A stretch of 64,000 nucleotides of DNA from Microcebus murinus (lineage: Eukaryota; Chordata; Mammalia; Primates; Cheirogaleidae): positions 141,706,501 to 141,770,500 of the forward strand of contig NC_134104.1 in the NCBI RefSeq assembly GCF_040939455.1, in the 5' to 3' direction. Each line of letters starts with the position of its first letter. Positions within the stretch are counted from its first letter, which is position 1. The notes below the pieces were generated by a model. The model had not been told where the DNA came from. It made no database searches and saw only the letters and a list, made by a program, of their open reading frames with translations. The position numbers and the translations under genes were made by a program. Positions 21,945-35,500 of this stretch are shown in pieces.

Positions 21945-24415
21945 ACTCCACATCCTTACATTTTATATTTTGTGTGTCACAATGTACATCTTTTTATGTC
22001 CCTTAACAAATTATTATGGCTATTACTATTTTAAGAGTTTCATCTTCTCACCATCATACTAAAGATATAAGTGATTTATACACCATTGTTATAATATTAG
22101 AATATTCTGAATTTGCCTGTGTACTTTTACCATTGAGTTTTATAATTCTCGTGTTTTTGTGTTACTGATTAGCCTCCTTTTCTTTCAACTCAAATAACTT
22201 CCTTTCAAATTTCTTCCAAGACAGTTCTGGTAGTAATGAACCCCATCAATTTTTATTTGTCTAGACAGTTTTTATCTCTCCTTCAGTTCTGAGGAACAGC
22301 TTTGCCAGGTAAAGTGTTCTTGGTTGACAGTTCTTTTGTCTTTCCACCCTTTGAATATATCATCACACTCTCTGCTGGCCTGTAAGGTTTTTGTTAAGAG
22401 ATTTCCTAGCATTGTTGAGACCCCCTTATATGTTATTTGCTTCTTTTCTTTTGTTGCTTTCATAATTCTATCTTTGTTTTTGATTTTTAACAGTTTGATT
22501 ATATTAATAATCTGTCTTGGTGTAGTCTTGATAGGATTGTATCCAATTGAAGACCATTGTCCCCCTATATCTACATTTTATATTTTTACTTACATTTTTC
22601 TATGTTTCCTCAAATTTGGAAAGTTTTCTGCTATTATTTCTTTAAATAAGCTCTCTAGCTCTTTGTCTGTCTCTCTTCTCCTTCTGAAACCCCTATAATA
22701 TGAATAATTGCTCTTTGGTTGTTGTCCCATGCATCCTATTAGTTTTGTTCATTCTTCTTTATTCTTTTTCTTTCTCTGACTGTACATTTTCAAATAACCC
22801 TTCTTTAAGTCCATAGATCATTTCTTCTGCTTAATCAATTCTGGTATTGATGCTTTTTATTGCATTTTTCATTTCATTCATCATATTTGTTATAATTTCT
22901 GTATTAGTTAAAAAACAACTAATCTTTGTGTCAGATTTCTCATTTTGGTAGTTTATTGTTTTTCTAATTTTATTTGAATAGTTTATATTCTTGAAATTCT
23001 CTAAGCTTCCTTAAAACAATTATTTTGAATTATTCATTGAGAAGTTTATATATCATCATTTCTTTGGAGTCAGGTGCTAGGAAATTATTGTATTCTTTCG
23101 GCAGTGTTACATGTCCTTGGTTTTTCATGTTTCTTCCTGCCATACATTGATAATTGTGCATTTTGTGGAGCGGTCCCCTCTTTCAGTCTTTTGGAACTTG
23201 CCTCATTTTGGAAAAACCTTCTCCTATAAGGGTATGTGTGTGTGAGGGTGCTTGCTGGTTGAGGTGCAGTGGTCTGGCACCAGTGACGGCACAGCTATAT
23301 AGTTTTTGCTCAGCTCTGTCAGCTGAGGTCAGTGTTGACAAAGATTTCAGGGATCCTCAGAGATTATCACTGTGGATATTCAAAGTGGTGATCAGAGTTG
23401 TTGCAGTCTTTGGTGGTGGTAACTGCTAAGGATCTCCTGATCTCTTCTTCTCCCACTGGGGAAATTTTGGTTAAGGGGATCCCTCTTAGCAATGGATCTG
23501 GATTTTGGGTCCACTCATGGTGGTGATTGCCCTGGTGTCTAATAAATGGCATCTGTGAAGCAACCACATTGCTGTGGCCTGAAGCACATGCAGGTATGGA
23601 GGAACTATGGGCTTGGAATCTGTGGCAGTAATGATACTGATGCCAGGGGTGCAGGCACCCCAACTGCTGTGTTGGTGGTAGTGGCACAAGTATACTTGTG
23701 AAGCAGCCAGGGAACTGATTCCAGGAGCACATGTTTGCACAGTATTAGAGCAGCGCCAGGGTCTCTAGCTCTCTATGGTGGCTGAGCCAGTGCCTGTAGC
23801 GTAGGCATGTATAGCACGAACTAGTTTATTATGCTGGGGGCTCTAGTGTCTGATACGTGGATGAGCACAATGCTGTCACAGAGCCCAGGTCTATAGTGTG
23901 GACACTTATATACCCACTATAGTGTGGGTAGCTATGACTCTGGGGTTGGGGTACTTCTGGTGTTGGGTGAAGTAGCAACTCTGTTCCTGAAGTGACTCAA
24001 CAGAGGCTACTTCTTGGGTAGGGGTGGGGTATGAAGCTGTGTCTTCCTTTCTGGGATTTCCCGATGAGAATGGTTATTTGTTACCTCGGTGGCAAAAGAT
24101 GCCAGTGTCCTCTGAGGAGCAGGCCACTGGGGACCACAGTGATTCTCACCACATGAGATAGCCTCTGCTGTGCTTCTTTGCTCCTAGCCGCCTCCTTGCA
24201 TCTCAGGGATGCTGATCTCACCAGTGATCCTTTCTGTATAAATATTCTCCAGTGTTTTGCTCCACTGTGTTGCTGTAATTGTTTTAATGGGACCTTGAGC
24301 CCTTTCTGGGCTATATGGTTTGTGCATAACTGTCTCTCTCTCTCTCTATTTTTTTTTTTGTGTGTGTGTGTGAGGGGATGAATGCTGATATCTCATACTC
24401 CATTATTTTGGTAAT
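21945..24415 (-). mobile_element. LINE-1 5' UTR (L1MA/L1PB-like), antisense
   Basis: Antisense old-primate L1 5' sequence can be followed over 2.4 kb: TACATTTTATATTTTGTGTG, AACAGCTTTGCCAGGTAAAG, TTCTTGGTTGACAGTTCTTT, ATATCATCACACTCTCTGCT, TTTGATTATATTAATAATCTG, ATTATTTCTTTAAATAAGCT, then the GC-richer distal part (23230-24200) and a 5' terminus near 24385-24415 (CTCATACTCCATTATTTTGG). An L1 5' UTR carries sense and antisense promoters, but this copy is old. It is the 5' half of the antisense L1 split at 20641-21935. Confidence 0.75.
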
Positions 24416-25595
24416 GTAGGTCTCTAGAATTCACAAGTTTATTTTTTACTCACTTAATCTTGCAGTTGAATATAACTTCCTTCTCACCGTAGCTTCCTCC
24501 TCACCAAATGTGAAAGCTGAATCAAAAGGAAGTACAAATGAACACCTTCATTTCTCCCCGTCTACAGTAATTTTCATTTAGGCACCTTTCCTCACTTTCC
24601 TTGCATCTAGGTTTTCCCATGTAAGTTTTCCCATTTAGTTCCAGACAACGGAATGGTAGACTTGTATGCAATTTCTGAGCTATGCTCTTTAAGTGAGGAG
24701 TACACATCCTTTTCCTTCTTCTTCCATCCTGCTGTTCAGAGTGTGGATCTAATGCTCAGCCATTTTTTAAAAATCATGTAGACAAGACATTCTAGAGATG
24801 GCAGAAAATAAGAAGACATAGGAGATAGGAGCCTGGATCAGAGATAAATTTGTTAAAAGGGAAATTTTTTTTTTTTTACCAGCTTGGGCTTTTATATAAA
24901 AGAAAAATAAACTTCTACCTAGTTTAAGCATGTATTATTTTTGTTGTTACATGGAGGCAAATTTGTATCTAAACACAGTCTCTCTTTCATGTGCATCATG
25001 TAGATTTAGCTGATTTGCCCCAATATTATTTTCTCAAGATCAAATCCCTTTCTTTAGAGAACACTGCTGTGGATGTTACTCTTTGATTTACTTGATGCCT
25101 TTGGTTTGGGGAGGTTTCCATCTGTCCAGCCCACACTGTCGTGTCCACATTTCCAAGATGAACACGTTCAAGAGACCTTTCCTCTTTCATCAGTTTGAAG
25201 TGCTATTCCCTGTAGTGCCTGCCAAATCTTCAAGTTAAACACCAAAGCATGAGTATTGGTCACCCTTGGACACATCTTGAATACCTGAAAATTTTATATA
25301 TTTAATTTCTGAGAGAGAAGTTCCATAGCTTTTTAAGCAGATTTTAGAGATCATTGACTTATTAGTAAATCAGATTAGCAACCCCTATGGTATTTACCAG
25401 GGCCACAGGTACCAGCCAAACCTACTTCCTCTGCCTCCTTAGTCCTCATTGTCTGAATAGAGGTCTCGCCCAGAAAGTAGAGAATTGGAAATAAGAGCAC
25501 AGGTTATGTGATTTTAATCACTTCTGACATTTGCTATTTATATCAACAAGCCCTACTGAGAGAGAAAACTGGCCAAACACTTTATAAAAATGCAT
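24416..25595. other. Unique sequence
   Basis: No repeat or exon is recognised. A T-run occurs near 24866-24878. Confidence 0.4.
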
Positions 25596-25599
25596 TAGG

Positions 25600-25715
25600 C
25601 CAGGCCCTCATCATTTCTCACCTGGTTTATCTTGACATTTTCTAACTGGTCTCTCTGCCTTCAGTTCTATCCCTTATTGTCCTAACTCTTCAGTCTTGCC
25701 AGAGTGAACTTTTGA
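25600..25715 (+). mobile_element. LINE-2 3' fragment
   Basis: CTAACTGGTCTCTCTGCCTT, TTGCCAGAGTGAACTTTTGA follow the L2 block also seen at 56300-56400 (AGTCTCCTAAATGGCTTCCC). Short, diverged. Confidence 0.5.
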
Positions 25716-25734
25716 AAAGGCAAAACCAAAATAT

Positions 25735-26480
25735 ATTAGAAACTTATGGAAAACAGTATGGAAGTTCCTCAAAAAACTTAAAATTGCCATATAATTCAGC
25801 AATCCCATTACTGGGTATATATCCCAAGGATACAAAATCAGTATGCCAAAGAGATTATTTTCACTGCCATGTTCATTGCAGCATTATTCACAATAGCTAA
25901 GCTACAGAATCACCCTAAGTGTCTGTCAACAGATGAATGGATAAAGAAAATGTGGTATATATACACAATGTAATACTATTCAGCCTTAAAAAAGAAAGAC
26001 ATTCTTTCATTTGTGGCAACAGAGATGGATATAGAGGACATTATGCTAAGTGAAATAAGCCAAGCACAGAAAGACAAATACTATAATACATGACCTCACT
26101 AATATGTGGAATCTAAAAAAGGTCAAATTCATAGAAATAGAAAGTAGAATGGTGGTTACCAGAGGCTGAGAGGGATGGGGTGGATGGGGAAAGGGGAGAG
26201 GTTGGTCAAAGGGTACAAAGTTTTAGTTAGACAAAAGGAGTAAGTTCTGCTGATCTATTGCGCAGCATGATGACTGTAGTTGATAACAACATATCGTATA
26301 TTTCTGAATTGCTAAAGGAGCAGATATTAAATATTCTTTACACAGATAAGTAATAAATATTTTAGGTGATGTTAATTGGGCTGATGTGATTATTTCACAA
26401 TGTATGCATGTATTGAAACATCACATTCTACCCTGCAGATATACACAATTACTATTTGTCAGTTAAAAATAAAATTTTTA
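25735..26480 (+). mobile_element. LINE-1 (L1MA-like) 3' end, sense
   Basis: ORF2 C-terminal sequence (AAACAGTATGGAAGTTCCTC, CAATCCCATTACTGGGTATA, GATGAATGGATAAAGAAAAT, ACATTATGCTAAGTGAAATA) is followed by the old-type 3' UTR (AGTAGAATGGTGGTTACCAG, GGATGGGGAAAGG) and an A-rich end. This 3' UTR differs from the younger L1s in the window, so it belongs to an older subfamily. Confidence 0.85.
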
Positions 26481-27265
26481 AAAAGTAAGTTCTCCAAGAA
26501 AAGTACAAAAAACAAAAAAGGTGAAAATGAAAATGTTCCTAGGCTTATCATTTAGTACTACTTGTCTTTCTAGGTGCTTCTTGTTTCCATTCACTCTACG
26601 GTTAAGACAGATGGAATTTTTCAGCTTTCAAATTTTCCCGCCCTTTACAGCCTGAGAAACTCACTCATCCTTCAGGATTGGGCCCAGTCTCCATCTTCTT
26701 GGGGCTGTCTTTCAGAATGTCCACAGACTTCAGCTGGGTCAGCCTGGCTCCCGCAGTTCCTTGCACATGTCTTTATTAAAGTTTTGTTATGATTGGTGCT
26801 TGATTTCCTCAGGAGACTATACTGTCTTCTGTTCATCATGGGACCTTCAGCACATGTATGAATTACTGAAGAGTAAACTATAACTTCATTACTCTGTTTC
26901 CAATAAATCAGAATGTGTGATAATTTATATAAATTGATTGGATAGTAGCCTCCATGAAGGATGGAGAACATTTAGGCCTTTTTCTTCTACTGCAGGAAAA
27001 TGAGAAAATAGTTGTCATTCATTCCAAAGGCACTTACTGAGGAGCTGCCGACAAATTTTAAATGTGCAAATGAGGAAAATTGGAGTTACATTTTTTTGGA
27101 ATGATTATCTGTCAGTAGTGTTCACTTTGCAACATGTCAGACCCCAAATTCACCAGTGACTCCTCAATCTGGCATATGTTTTGGCTCTGGCCACCACCAC
27201 TGCCTCCTCTCTGCTCTCTCTATTTCTCTTTTTGAACAATTCAGATTTAAAGAACAGTTAGACAT
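26481..27265. other. Unique or weakly L2-like sequence
   Basis: 26590-26790 has L2-like phrases (ACTCACTCATCCTTCAGGAT) but too few to be sure. No exon. Confidence 0.35.
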
Positions 27266-27515
27266 TGGCCCAGACATCTCGTGCTTTCGCTGCCTGGATT
27301 ACCCTTTTCTGTACTTGGTTCTTACATGTTTCGTGTTCATTTCACATGTCACCCCCTGGGCGAGGCCTCCTTGACCTCCCCAGCCTGGATAATGCCCCAC
27401 TCCTGGGGACTACTGCTTCTTTCTACTACACTCTATCATACACATCTCTTACTTGCCTGTCTCCTTGTGGGACTTTAACCCAAATTGAAGGCAATCAAGT
27501 CATTCCATGGTGTCT
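27266..27515 (+). mobile_element. LINE-2 3' fragment
   Basis: CATTTCACATGTCACCCCCT, GGCGAGGCCTCCTTGACCTC and CACATCTCTTACTTGCCTGT match the L2 3' order (feed/deposit 'CACCTCCTCCGTGAAGCC' type block). The overlapping open frames are shadows of it. Confidence 0.6.
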
Positions 27516-28413
27516 CCAGGCCTACCTCAGTGTCCCTCTCATAGTAGGTTTCATGAGTATTCTAAGGAATGAATGAATGTGGTGAGAGTAGAGGTAAGGG
27601 GGCTAGATGGGTAGCCAGTGTGGATGCTGTATAATTAGGGCGTGACTTTGGAGGCAATGGAAATGGTTGGATTGGAGGACACGTTTGGTCTTTCATGGGT
27701 AGAGTTATGAAAGCAGCCCCTGATAGGATGTCATGAGCAATGGAGAAGAGAACATCAATCGATGGAAGCTGTTGGTTTGGTTTGAAAGAAGACTGGATGT
27801 GTTTTGAGTGGAAATATGGGGCTGGGGGAAGGATAATTTTAAGGTATCAACAGTGGTTCTGTAGAAGTCAAATTTAATAAAGTATATAGTACTGTAAACA
27901 TTTAAGATAGCTTTAGATATTTTCTAGTATTGGAACTTCCTTCTGTTGAACCTGCACTTCCAATATGTAATTTAAACTCAGTTTGATACAAAATTTTATT
28001 CCTTTTTAAATTTTATATTACTGAATGAATATGTTTGTTTTAAAGGGAGAAATAAATATTTGAAAAGAGTAAACAGTTGAAAAATTAAAGTATGAATAAT
28101 TTACAAGCTGGCTGTCAGTTATTTTGTTGATTGCTAAATTATGTGTTCATTGAATGCTGATTATGTTTAAATATCTCCTTCAGTGTTGCTAAGGGAAACA
28201 TACTTTCTTACCTGACTTTTGTGTGTAGACTTTATTTTTGTGTATACTGTTCCTAGTTTATTTATTTTGAAAAGAATGACTATTATTTTTCATAAACATA
28301 TATGTTCATTTTAAAATAAAAAATATAAGAAAATGGGATATTTAAAAAAGAAAAAGATTGCCTAAAATTCCATTACCCAAAAACAACTTTTTAAAATATT
28401 TGTAAACATAATT
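27516..28413. other. Unique and AT-rich sequence
   Basis: 28300-28413 resembles an L1ME 3' UTR. 27540-27850 is G-rich and may be an old repeat similar to those that follow 53850. No gene. Confidence 0.35.
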
Positions 28414-28828
28414 GTAGATATCTCTTTTTAAAAATTTTTTTCATTTTATTTTTATTTCAAAATATTAATTAAGGGGTACAAGCATTTTTGTTCCATGGAT
28501 ACCTTGTGTAATGCTTAAGTCAGGGCTCTCGGTGTGCCCCTAACCAGAATAGTGCTCATTGTAAACAATAGGTAAGTTTTTATCCCACACTCCCCCACTT
28601 CCTGTCCCTTTCTTGGTTTCTCATGTCCTTTATGTTGCCTTTTGCCCATGTACACTGATCATTTCGCTCCCACTTACTAGTGAGACTATATGGTGTTTGA
28701 TTCTCCATTCCTGAGATATTTCATTTAGGGTAATGGTCTCCAGCTCTATCCAAGTTGCTGCAAAAGACATTATTTCATTCTTTTTTATGGCTGAGTAGTA
28801 CTCCATGGTTTATATATATACCACATTT

Positions 28829-29421
<593 letters not shown>

Positions 29422-30360
29422 CACACCACATTTTCTTTACCCACTCATGAATTGATGGGCACTTAGGTTGATTGCACATCATTGCAATTGTGAATTGTGC
29501 TGTAATAAACATTTGAGTGCAGGTATCTTTTTGATAAAATGACTTCGTTTTCTTTGGGTAAATACCCAGCACTAGGCAAATGGTAGGTCTACATTTCTTT
29601 CTCTGAGGAATTTCCATACTGTTCTCCATAGAGGTTGTACTAATTTGCAGTCTCACCAACAGTGTATAAGTGTTCTCATTTCTCTGCATTCACACCAGCA
29701 TTTTGGAGTTTTTAATAATGGCCATTCTGATAGGGGTAAGATGATATCTTATTGTAGTTGTACTTTACTTTTTCTTCATGATTAGTGATGTCGAACATTT
29801 TTTCATATGTTTGTTGGAAATTTGTCTATCCTCTTTCAAAAAACTTTTGTTCATGTCTTTTTCTCGCTTTTTGATGGGGTTGTTGGTTTTTTTCTTGCTG
29901 ATTTGTTTGAGTTCTTTGTAGATTCTGGATATTAGTGCTTTGTCTGATGTATACTTTGCAAATATTTTTCCATTCTGTGTGTTGTCTATTCACTTTGTTG
30001 ATTATTTCTTTTGTGTGAAAAAGCTTTTTAATAAAATTAAGTCACATTTGTTTATTTTTATTGTTGCTGTATTTGCCTTTGGGTTCTTAATCATAAATTC
30101 TTTGTCTAGGCTGATGTCTAGAAGAGTTTTTCCTATGTTTTCTTCTAGAATTTTTATGGTTTCATGCCTTACATTTAAGTCTTTTATCCGTGTTGTATTA
30201 ATTTTGTATATGGTGAGAGATAGGTGTCCTATTTCATTTTTCTGCATGTGGCTATCCAGTTTTACAGCACCATTTATTGAACAGGGCTTCCTTTCCCTAG
30301 TGTATGTTGTTGTCTGCTTTATCAAAGATCAGTTGGTTGTAGATAAGTAAATATCCCTTT

Positions 30361-30435
30361 ATATATATATCTAGATAGATAGATAGACAGAAGGATAAGG
30401 AGAGGGAGAGAGAGGGAAGGAGAGAAAGAGAACAA
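30361..30435. repeat. (TA)n-(GATA)n-(GGAGA)n compound low-complexity tract
   Basis: TATATATATATC, then AGATAGATAGATAGAC, then a purine stretch of AGGGAGAGAGAGGGAAGG type. Confidence 0.9.
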
Positions 30436-30599
30436 AATACCAAGATTCGAATCATAAAGCATATGCTATTTTTTACTGAACATATTAACCATAATCCTTC
30501 TTTAATTTAGCAGAGATAAATTTGCAGTGGAATTAAGGGAACCAGTAATGTCATAATTCTCACAGTTGCTTAGACTACATTTTATATTTGAATGACTTT

Positions 30600-31480
30600 A
30601 ATGCTAACTACCAGTCCATGCTTTGTGCTTCTCCTCTGCTATTGTTTGTATTTTGATATGTTTATTTGCTAGCAGAATTTCATCCTCTAGTAGTTTTTAC
30701 AAGAAAGACCCACAAGTGTCAGCTTTTCTAAGTTATTGCATACTAGAGAATGTATGTTTGTTGCTTTTACAGTTTATACTTGAAGGAATACTTATGGGTT
30801 ATTTTTTCCTCAGAACATTTTAAACTACTTGTCTACTGATATCTGGCTTTGATAGTATTGCTTTAGATAAATCTAAAATCAGGTCATTTTTTTCTACTTG
30901 AATGGTAGTTCGAGATTTCCTTTTTAATCTCTGTGTTGTGAACTACCACACATGTACAAAAATACACAAAGCATAAAACAAGCACCTATGTATTCCTCAC
31001 CTAGGTCATGGAACAGCACATTGCTAACACTCTCCATTGCCTTCTCTGGATTTGCAAAATCCACATAACAAAAATGGCTTCTCATGGAGGGCTCACCTTG
31101 TATCTTTGACTTTTCCCAGTTCTTGTGATAATAATTCTTTGTTATGGTATTAGCTTTTCAGTGCCTCACAGTATATTTTTCAAAAATATTTTGTCTAGCT
31201 TTTCCACTACGTGTCTTCAGTGGGAGGGTTGCTCTGAATTACTTAGTTCATCATTACCAGACGGTAAAGTTCCCAAGGTGGTTCTTTAAAATTGAATTTC
31301 AGTGACTTTTGAAGGATATAATTATGGTGTTTGTTGTTATTTAACCTTTTTTGAGGAAAGGGCAGGTCACTACCCTTTTCATCTGAAAATTTCATTCTTT
31401 ATGTCTGGAAAATTTTTCTTTAGTTCAGTAATTAAATGACTGTACTGTCTGTTAGTGCTTCAAGAATAATTTTGTGTGGG
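30600..31480 (-). mobile_element. Ancient LINE-1 (L1M) sequence, antisense
   Basis: TTGATAGTATTGCTTTAGAT, CTACCACACATGTACAAAAA and TATTCCTCACCTAGGTCATG match L1ME 3' UTR-type and L1M 5'-type antisense phrases. Boundaries and order are uncertain; it may be more than one fragment. Confidence 0.45.
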
Positions 31481-31499
31481 ATGGATTTCCCTTATCTTC

Positions 31500-32510
31500 T
31501 ATGTCCATCAACATCTCTATAACCAATTTTCAAAGTCAAGGTTTTATTGAAGTGTTGCATACACACAAAAAAGTGCTCAAATTTTAAGTGTGTAGCTTGA
31601 TGAATTTTCATAAACTGAACACATCCATGTAAACAAGTCTTAGTTTTAAAAAAATCCAACCTTACTAGAGTCCCAAAATTCTCTCCTGTGCCTCTGTCCA
31701 TAAGTATTCAGTGTTTTGTTTTTTTTAATTTTGGCATATTATGGGGGTACAGATTTTAAGGTTTCAATAAATGCCCTTTCCCCCCTCCCCCCACAAGTCT
31801 GAGTCTCCAGCATGACCATCTCCCAGATGGTGCACATCTCAGTCATTATGTATGTATACACCTGCCCCCTCCCCCCTCCCACCTGCCAATACCCTATTAC
31901 TGTAGTTCCTATGTGTCCACTTAGATGCTGCTCAGTTAATACCAGTTTGCTCGTGAGTATATGTGGTGCTTGTTTTTCCATTCTTGGGAAAGTATTCAGT
32001 ATTTTAACTTTCAATACCAGAGATTAGTTATGATTGATTTTTAATGTTATATAAATGGAAGTTTATGTAATGTCATTTCTTTTGTTTCAAACTTCTTTTA
32101 CTAAACAATCTATGTTGCTATGTGTAGTTTCTTATTCATTATTATTACTTCATGCTATTCCATTTTATGATCATATTATAATTTATTAAACCATGTTTAA
32201 TGAACTCTGGAATATTTCCAGTCTTTGACAATTATGAATGATGCTGTTAAGAACATTCTAGTACATGTCTTTCAGTGAACATGTTTATACATTTCTTTGT
32301 ATACTTTCCTAATAGTGGAAGTGCTGAGTCATAGAATAGGCACTTGCTCAAGTTTGTTAGTTACTGTGAAATAGTTTTCCAAAGTGGTTGCACCAAATTA
32401 CACTCCCACCAGCAGCATATGCTCTGAGAGTTCCCAGTTTTCCACATTGTTACCCTCATTGGTATCAGTACTCTTTTTAATTTTAGCCATTCTGGCAGAT
32501 GGTTTTTAGT
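31500..32510 (-). mobile_element. Ancient LINE-1 (L1ME-like) 3' end, antisense, interrupted
   Basis: CAAGGTTTTATTGAAGTGTT, CTTGATGAATTTTCATAAAC (3' UTR) lead, after an inserted younger L1 (31713-31990), to antisense ORF2: TATTCCATTTTATGATCATA, GGAATATTTCCAGTCTTTGA, CCAAAGTGGTTGCACCAAAT, CTCCCACCAGCAGCATATGC. Order and strand are consistent on both sides of the insertion. Confidence 0.8.
31703..32000 (-). mobile_element. Young LINE-1 3' fragment nested in L1ME, with target duplication
   Basis: Antisense 3' UTR: T-rich tail, GGCATATTATGGGGGTACAG, CCTGCCCCCTCCCCCCTCCC, then GTGGTGCTTGTTTTTCCATT at the truncated end. The 10-bp duplication AGTATTCAGT is exact at 31703-31712 and 31991-32000. Body is 31713-31990, about 280 bp, so only the 3' UTR and the last ORF2 codons were copied. 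Confidence 0.92.
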
Positions 32511-35500
32511 AAACTTCATTCATTTCTTTCCAATTCATGTTCTGGATTTCCAAGGAGTTTAATTCTGCATTTTTCAGTATAAGATCTCTATTTTCTGGGT
32601 CCCTGTCTTTTCATGTCTAATTTAAAGTATATTATTCTGAATGTTGACATAGTGGCACACAAGTTCCTAAGCTGCTTATTTTACCTTTTTACGATACATC
32701 TAAAATTCTGTTTATATGTTTTTCAAATAATTGCTTTTTTGGCAATTAAATATCACAATGCAAATTGAGCGTTCCTAGGAAAGCTCAACTTAAATTTTAT
32801 GACTTCTTTTTCAAGACATCCTAGGGGAAGACGGTAAGCAGCACTATAGCTTGACAGAGTGCTAGCATTTTGTCTGATCATGCTAGATCACACTGATCAC
32901 CCAGTGTTAAACAAACTTTAAGTGAGCCACTTTCTTTGATTAAAATTTGACCTGAAAACATTGCTGGTAAGAGCATAGTGCCATTGTTGGGGTTTGAATC
33001 CACACTGTTGCAAATGCCTTTCATTTTCTTTCTATTTCTTTTATGACATTTAGCACTTTGATTTCGTGAGTACTGAGGTGCAATAGGGCTGTGTGCAGTG
33101 TCATTTTATACCTCTTATTAACCTTCACTGAGGATCTGTGTAAACAGCACAAAACCAAGCTATAGAAAGACCCCTTTTCGAGCTGCAAAAACCATGTGAT
33201 GATTATCCCATAGCTCCTTCCTGAACAGGAAGAATGCCTCCTAAAGACAAGCAATCAATCCACTCTGAGGCACACCCCAGAGCCGTAAAGTTGCACAATG
33301 TCAGGTGATTGACGGTTGATTTTTCCTTGGATGAAAATGGCTCTGGCTATTTATATTTTTCTGCATTCATGTTTGTTACTTTCAGGGCTCACTCATTGTT
33401 GGTGCTGCTGCCATGCATACTAACAATAAAGAAGAACCTACCAAGTTTTTGTTTTTCCCTTTTCCCCCATTTCTTGTGGCAAAATTTGTATAGTGATCTC
33501 ATGCAGGCCTGAAACAAGGAATATCTGTGACTCTGGTTACACAAGCCTTCATTCATGAAGGTTTCCTTTTAGAGTCCAGATCAGAAAGCCTCATTATCTT
33601 GTTCTCTGTGTGAGAAAATATTTCACCATTCAAGACCAGAGAGGAGACAAAACTTTCCATTAATAATTCTAGTTACTTGAATTCTAGTTACACTTTTAAT
33701 TGACTTACCTATGTTTGCCCTGTGTTGGCCCCTTAGCCAACATGAAGAAATAGTCTCCATGAGAGGATTGAGGTGTTTGTTGTAGATGTGCAGATCAGTA
33801 GCAAACCAGTTGGTAGAACATTCAGGCTGAAGTATCTGGGTCCTACATCTAACATGCAAATTTTCCCCTGAAGCATATGTGCCAAATACTCACATGAGGC
33901 TTATCACAAGTCTTAGAGACCTGAACCAGCATTGTCTCTTGAAACTCCTTGGAAGTGGGAATATAGGAGCCTTGGCCTCATTAGTTTGGCTCTCTAACCA
34001 GGCACTGCTGGCAGACTGCATGGGAGACACAGATATGCACAATTACTATCTAGATGAATCTTAATAACACAACGTCTTTGTGTTACATGAGAATCTTGGA
34101 AACGGACGCTGGTGTTTCAAAGTTGGGATAAAGCTGCATATCAGGATTGTGCAGTGGCTGGGGTTCAAGGAACCAGGAGGGTTTTGTATAGCTATAAATA
34201 AGCTCTAACTTCAGAAGAGGGATGAGAACACAAACACAAGGTAGCAAATCAGGCTTTGTGTGAAACATCTGGCAATGTTATCCATTTGTACTTTTGGCAT
34301 GTGGAGTTGCTACCTACAGGCTCACTGGGGAAAGCATAAAGGAGAGTGTTTCTTTGGCTACTTCCCTGGAAAAACACAATCCCTACTTCCACCAGCACCT
34401 GCTAACCAGGCAGCATTAGGCAATATACATTTGCTTCCCACTTCTTCCTGTTTTGTGAATGTGGGTGTAAGGATGCCATAAAAATCTGCCAAAAGAGGAA
34501 GTAATGCACCTACACCTCTTTAATGGATTGGTTTTATTATGCTTTGATGAGACCTGCATGGAACACCTGTGCCTCATTTATTCTTTGTTTATCTTATTTC
34601 ATGGTTTTCGTATTAACCACACTGTGTATGTAATAAAACAATTAAGACAAAGAGACTGGTATGTAAAGTAGTTCTTGACAGAGTATTTAGGGGCCTCTTG
34701 GAACTGGGCCATGGCAAAATGCTAATACCTTAGGTTGCCAATAGCATGCTGCAAATGAGATAAACTAGCACCAACATGGGTCCTCTCCTAGGTCTTCGGG
34801 ACACCTGCCAACAAGATCGCAGTGGACTCTGGGAGAGCAACTGCCCTCAGGAGGCAACAGGTGCATAAGGATGGCTCTTCACTCACAATGCTTTCATCCC
34901 AAGATGTCTATTTACATCTGAAATGTATTTAAGGATTTTTTTCCTGATACCTATAACTATGTGCTGATGGAGCAGGTGAATTTAACTTGCAGACCATAAA
35001 AAGTGGAAGAGAGGTTGCCCAAGAAATATAAACACTTCTTAATTGAAGGCAGTGAATAGAACTCACTTTTAAAAACCTGTGTGAACATCCCAGGGCTGTA
35101 TTAAAAGGTTTCTTACTTTAAAAGAAGCGCATTTTTATACCTTTTTGGAGAAAAAAAAATCATATAGTTTTTTTGGATCTATTTTCAATTTGGATAAATG
35201 AGTGGGGAGGAGGTCGATTCTGGCTCCTGGTCTCTCTACTCATGGGTCTTCCTTTGTGCGAAGGAGAGAGAATTTCTTGGTGGCATAGTGAATTCCAAAA
35301 CAGCATGTTTCAGTAACACATTTCGGGAAGTCCAGATTTCACCTCTTGTTTTTGGCAGGTTATGATTTTTGCCACTCTTTCTAAAAACAGATGATTGACT
35401 CAGCTTAGTCACCAGAATTTGGTAGTTGGCCAGGATCCTGTGTTGGGGGGGTCCTTTTGGGTCCCTCACTCCGATGGATTAGGTAGCTCAGTTGCACTGA

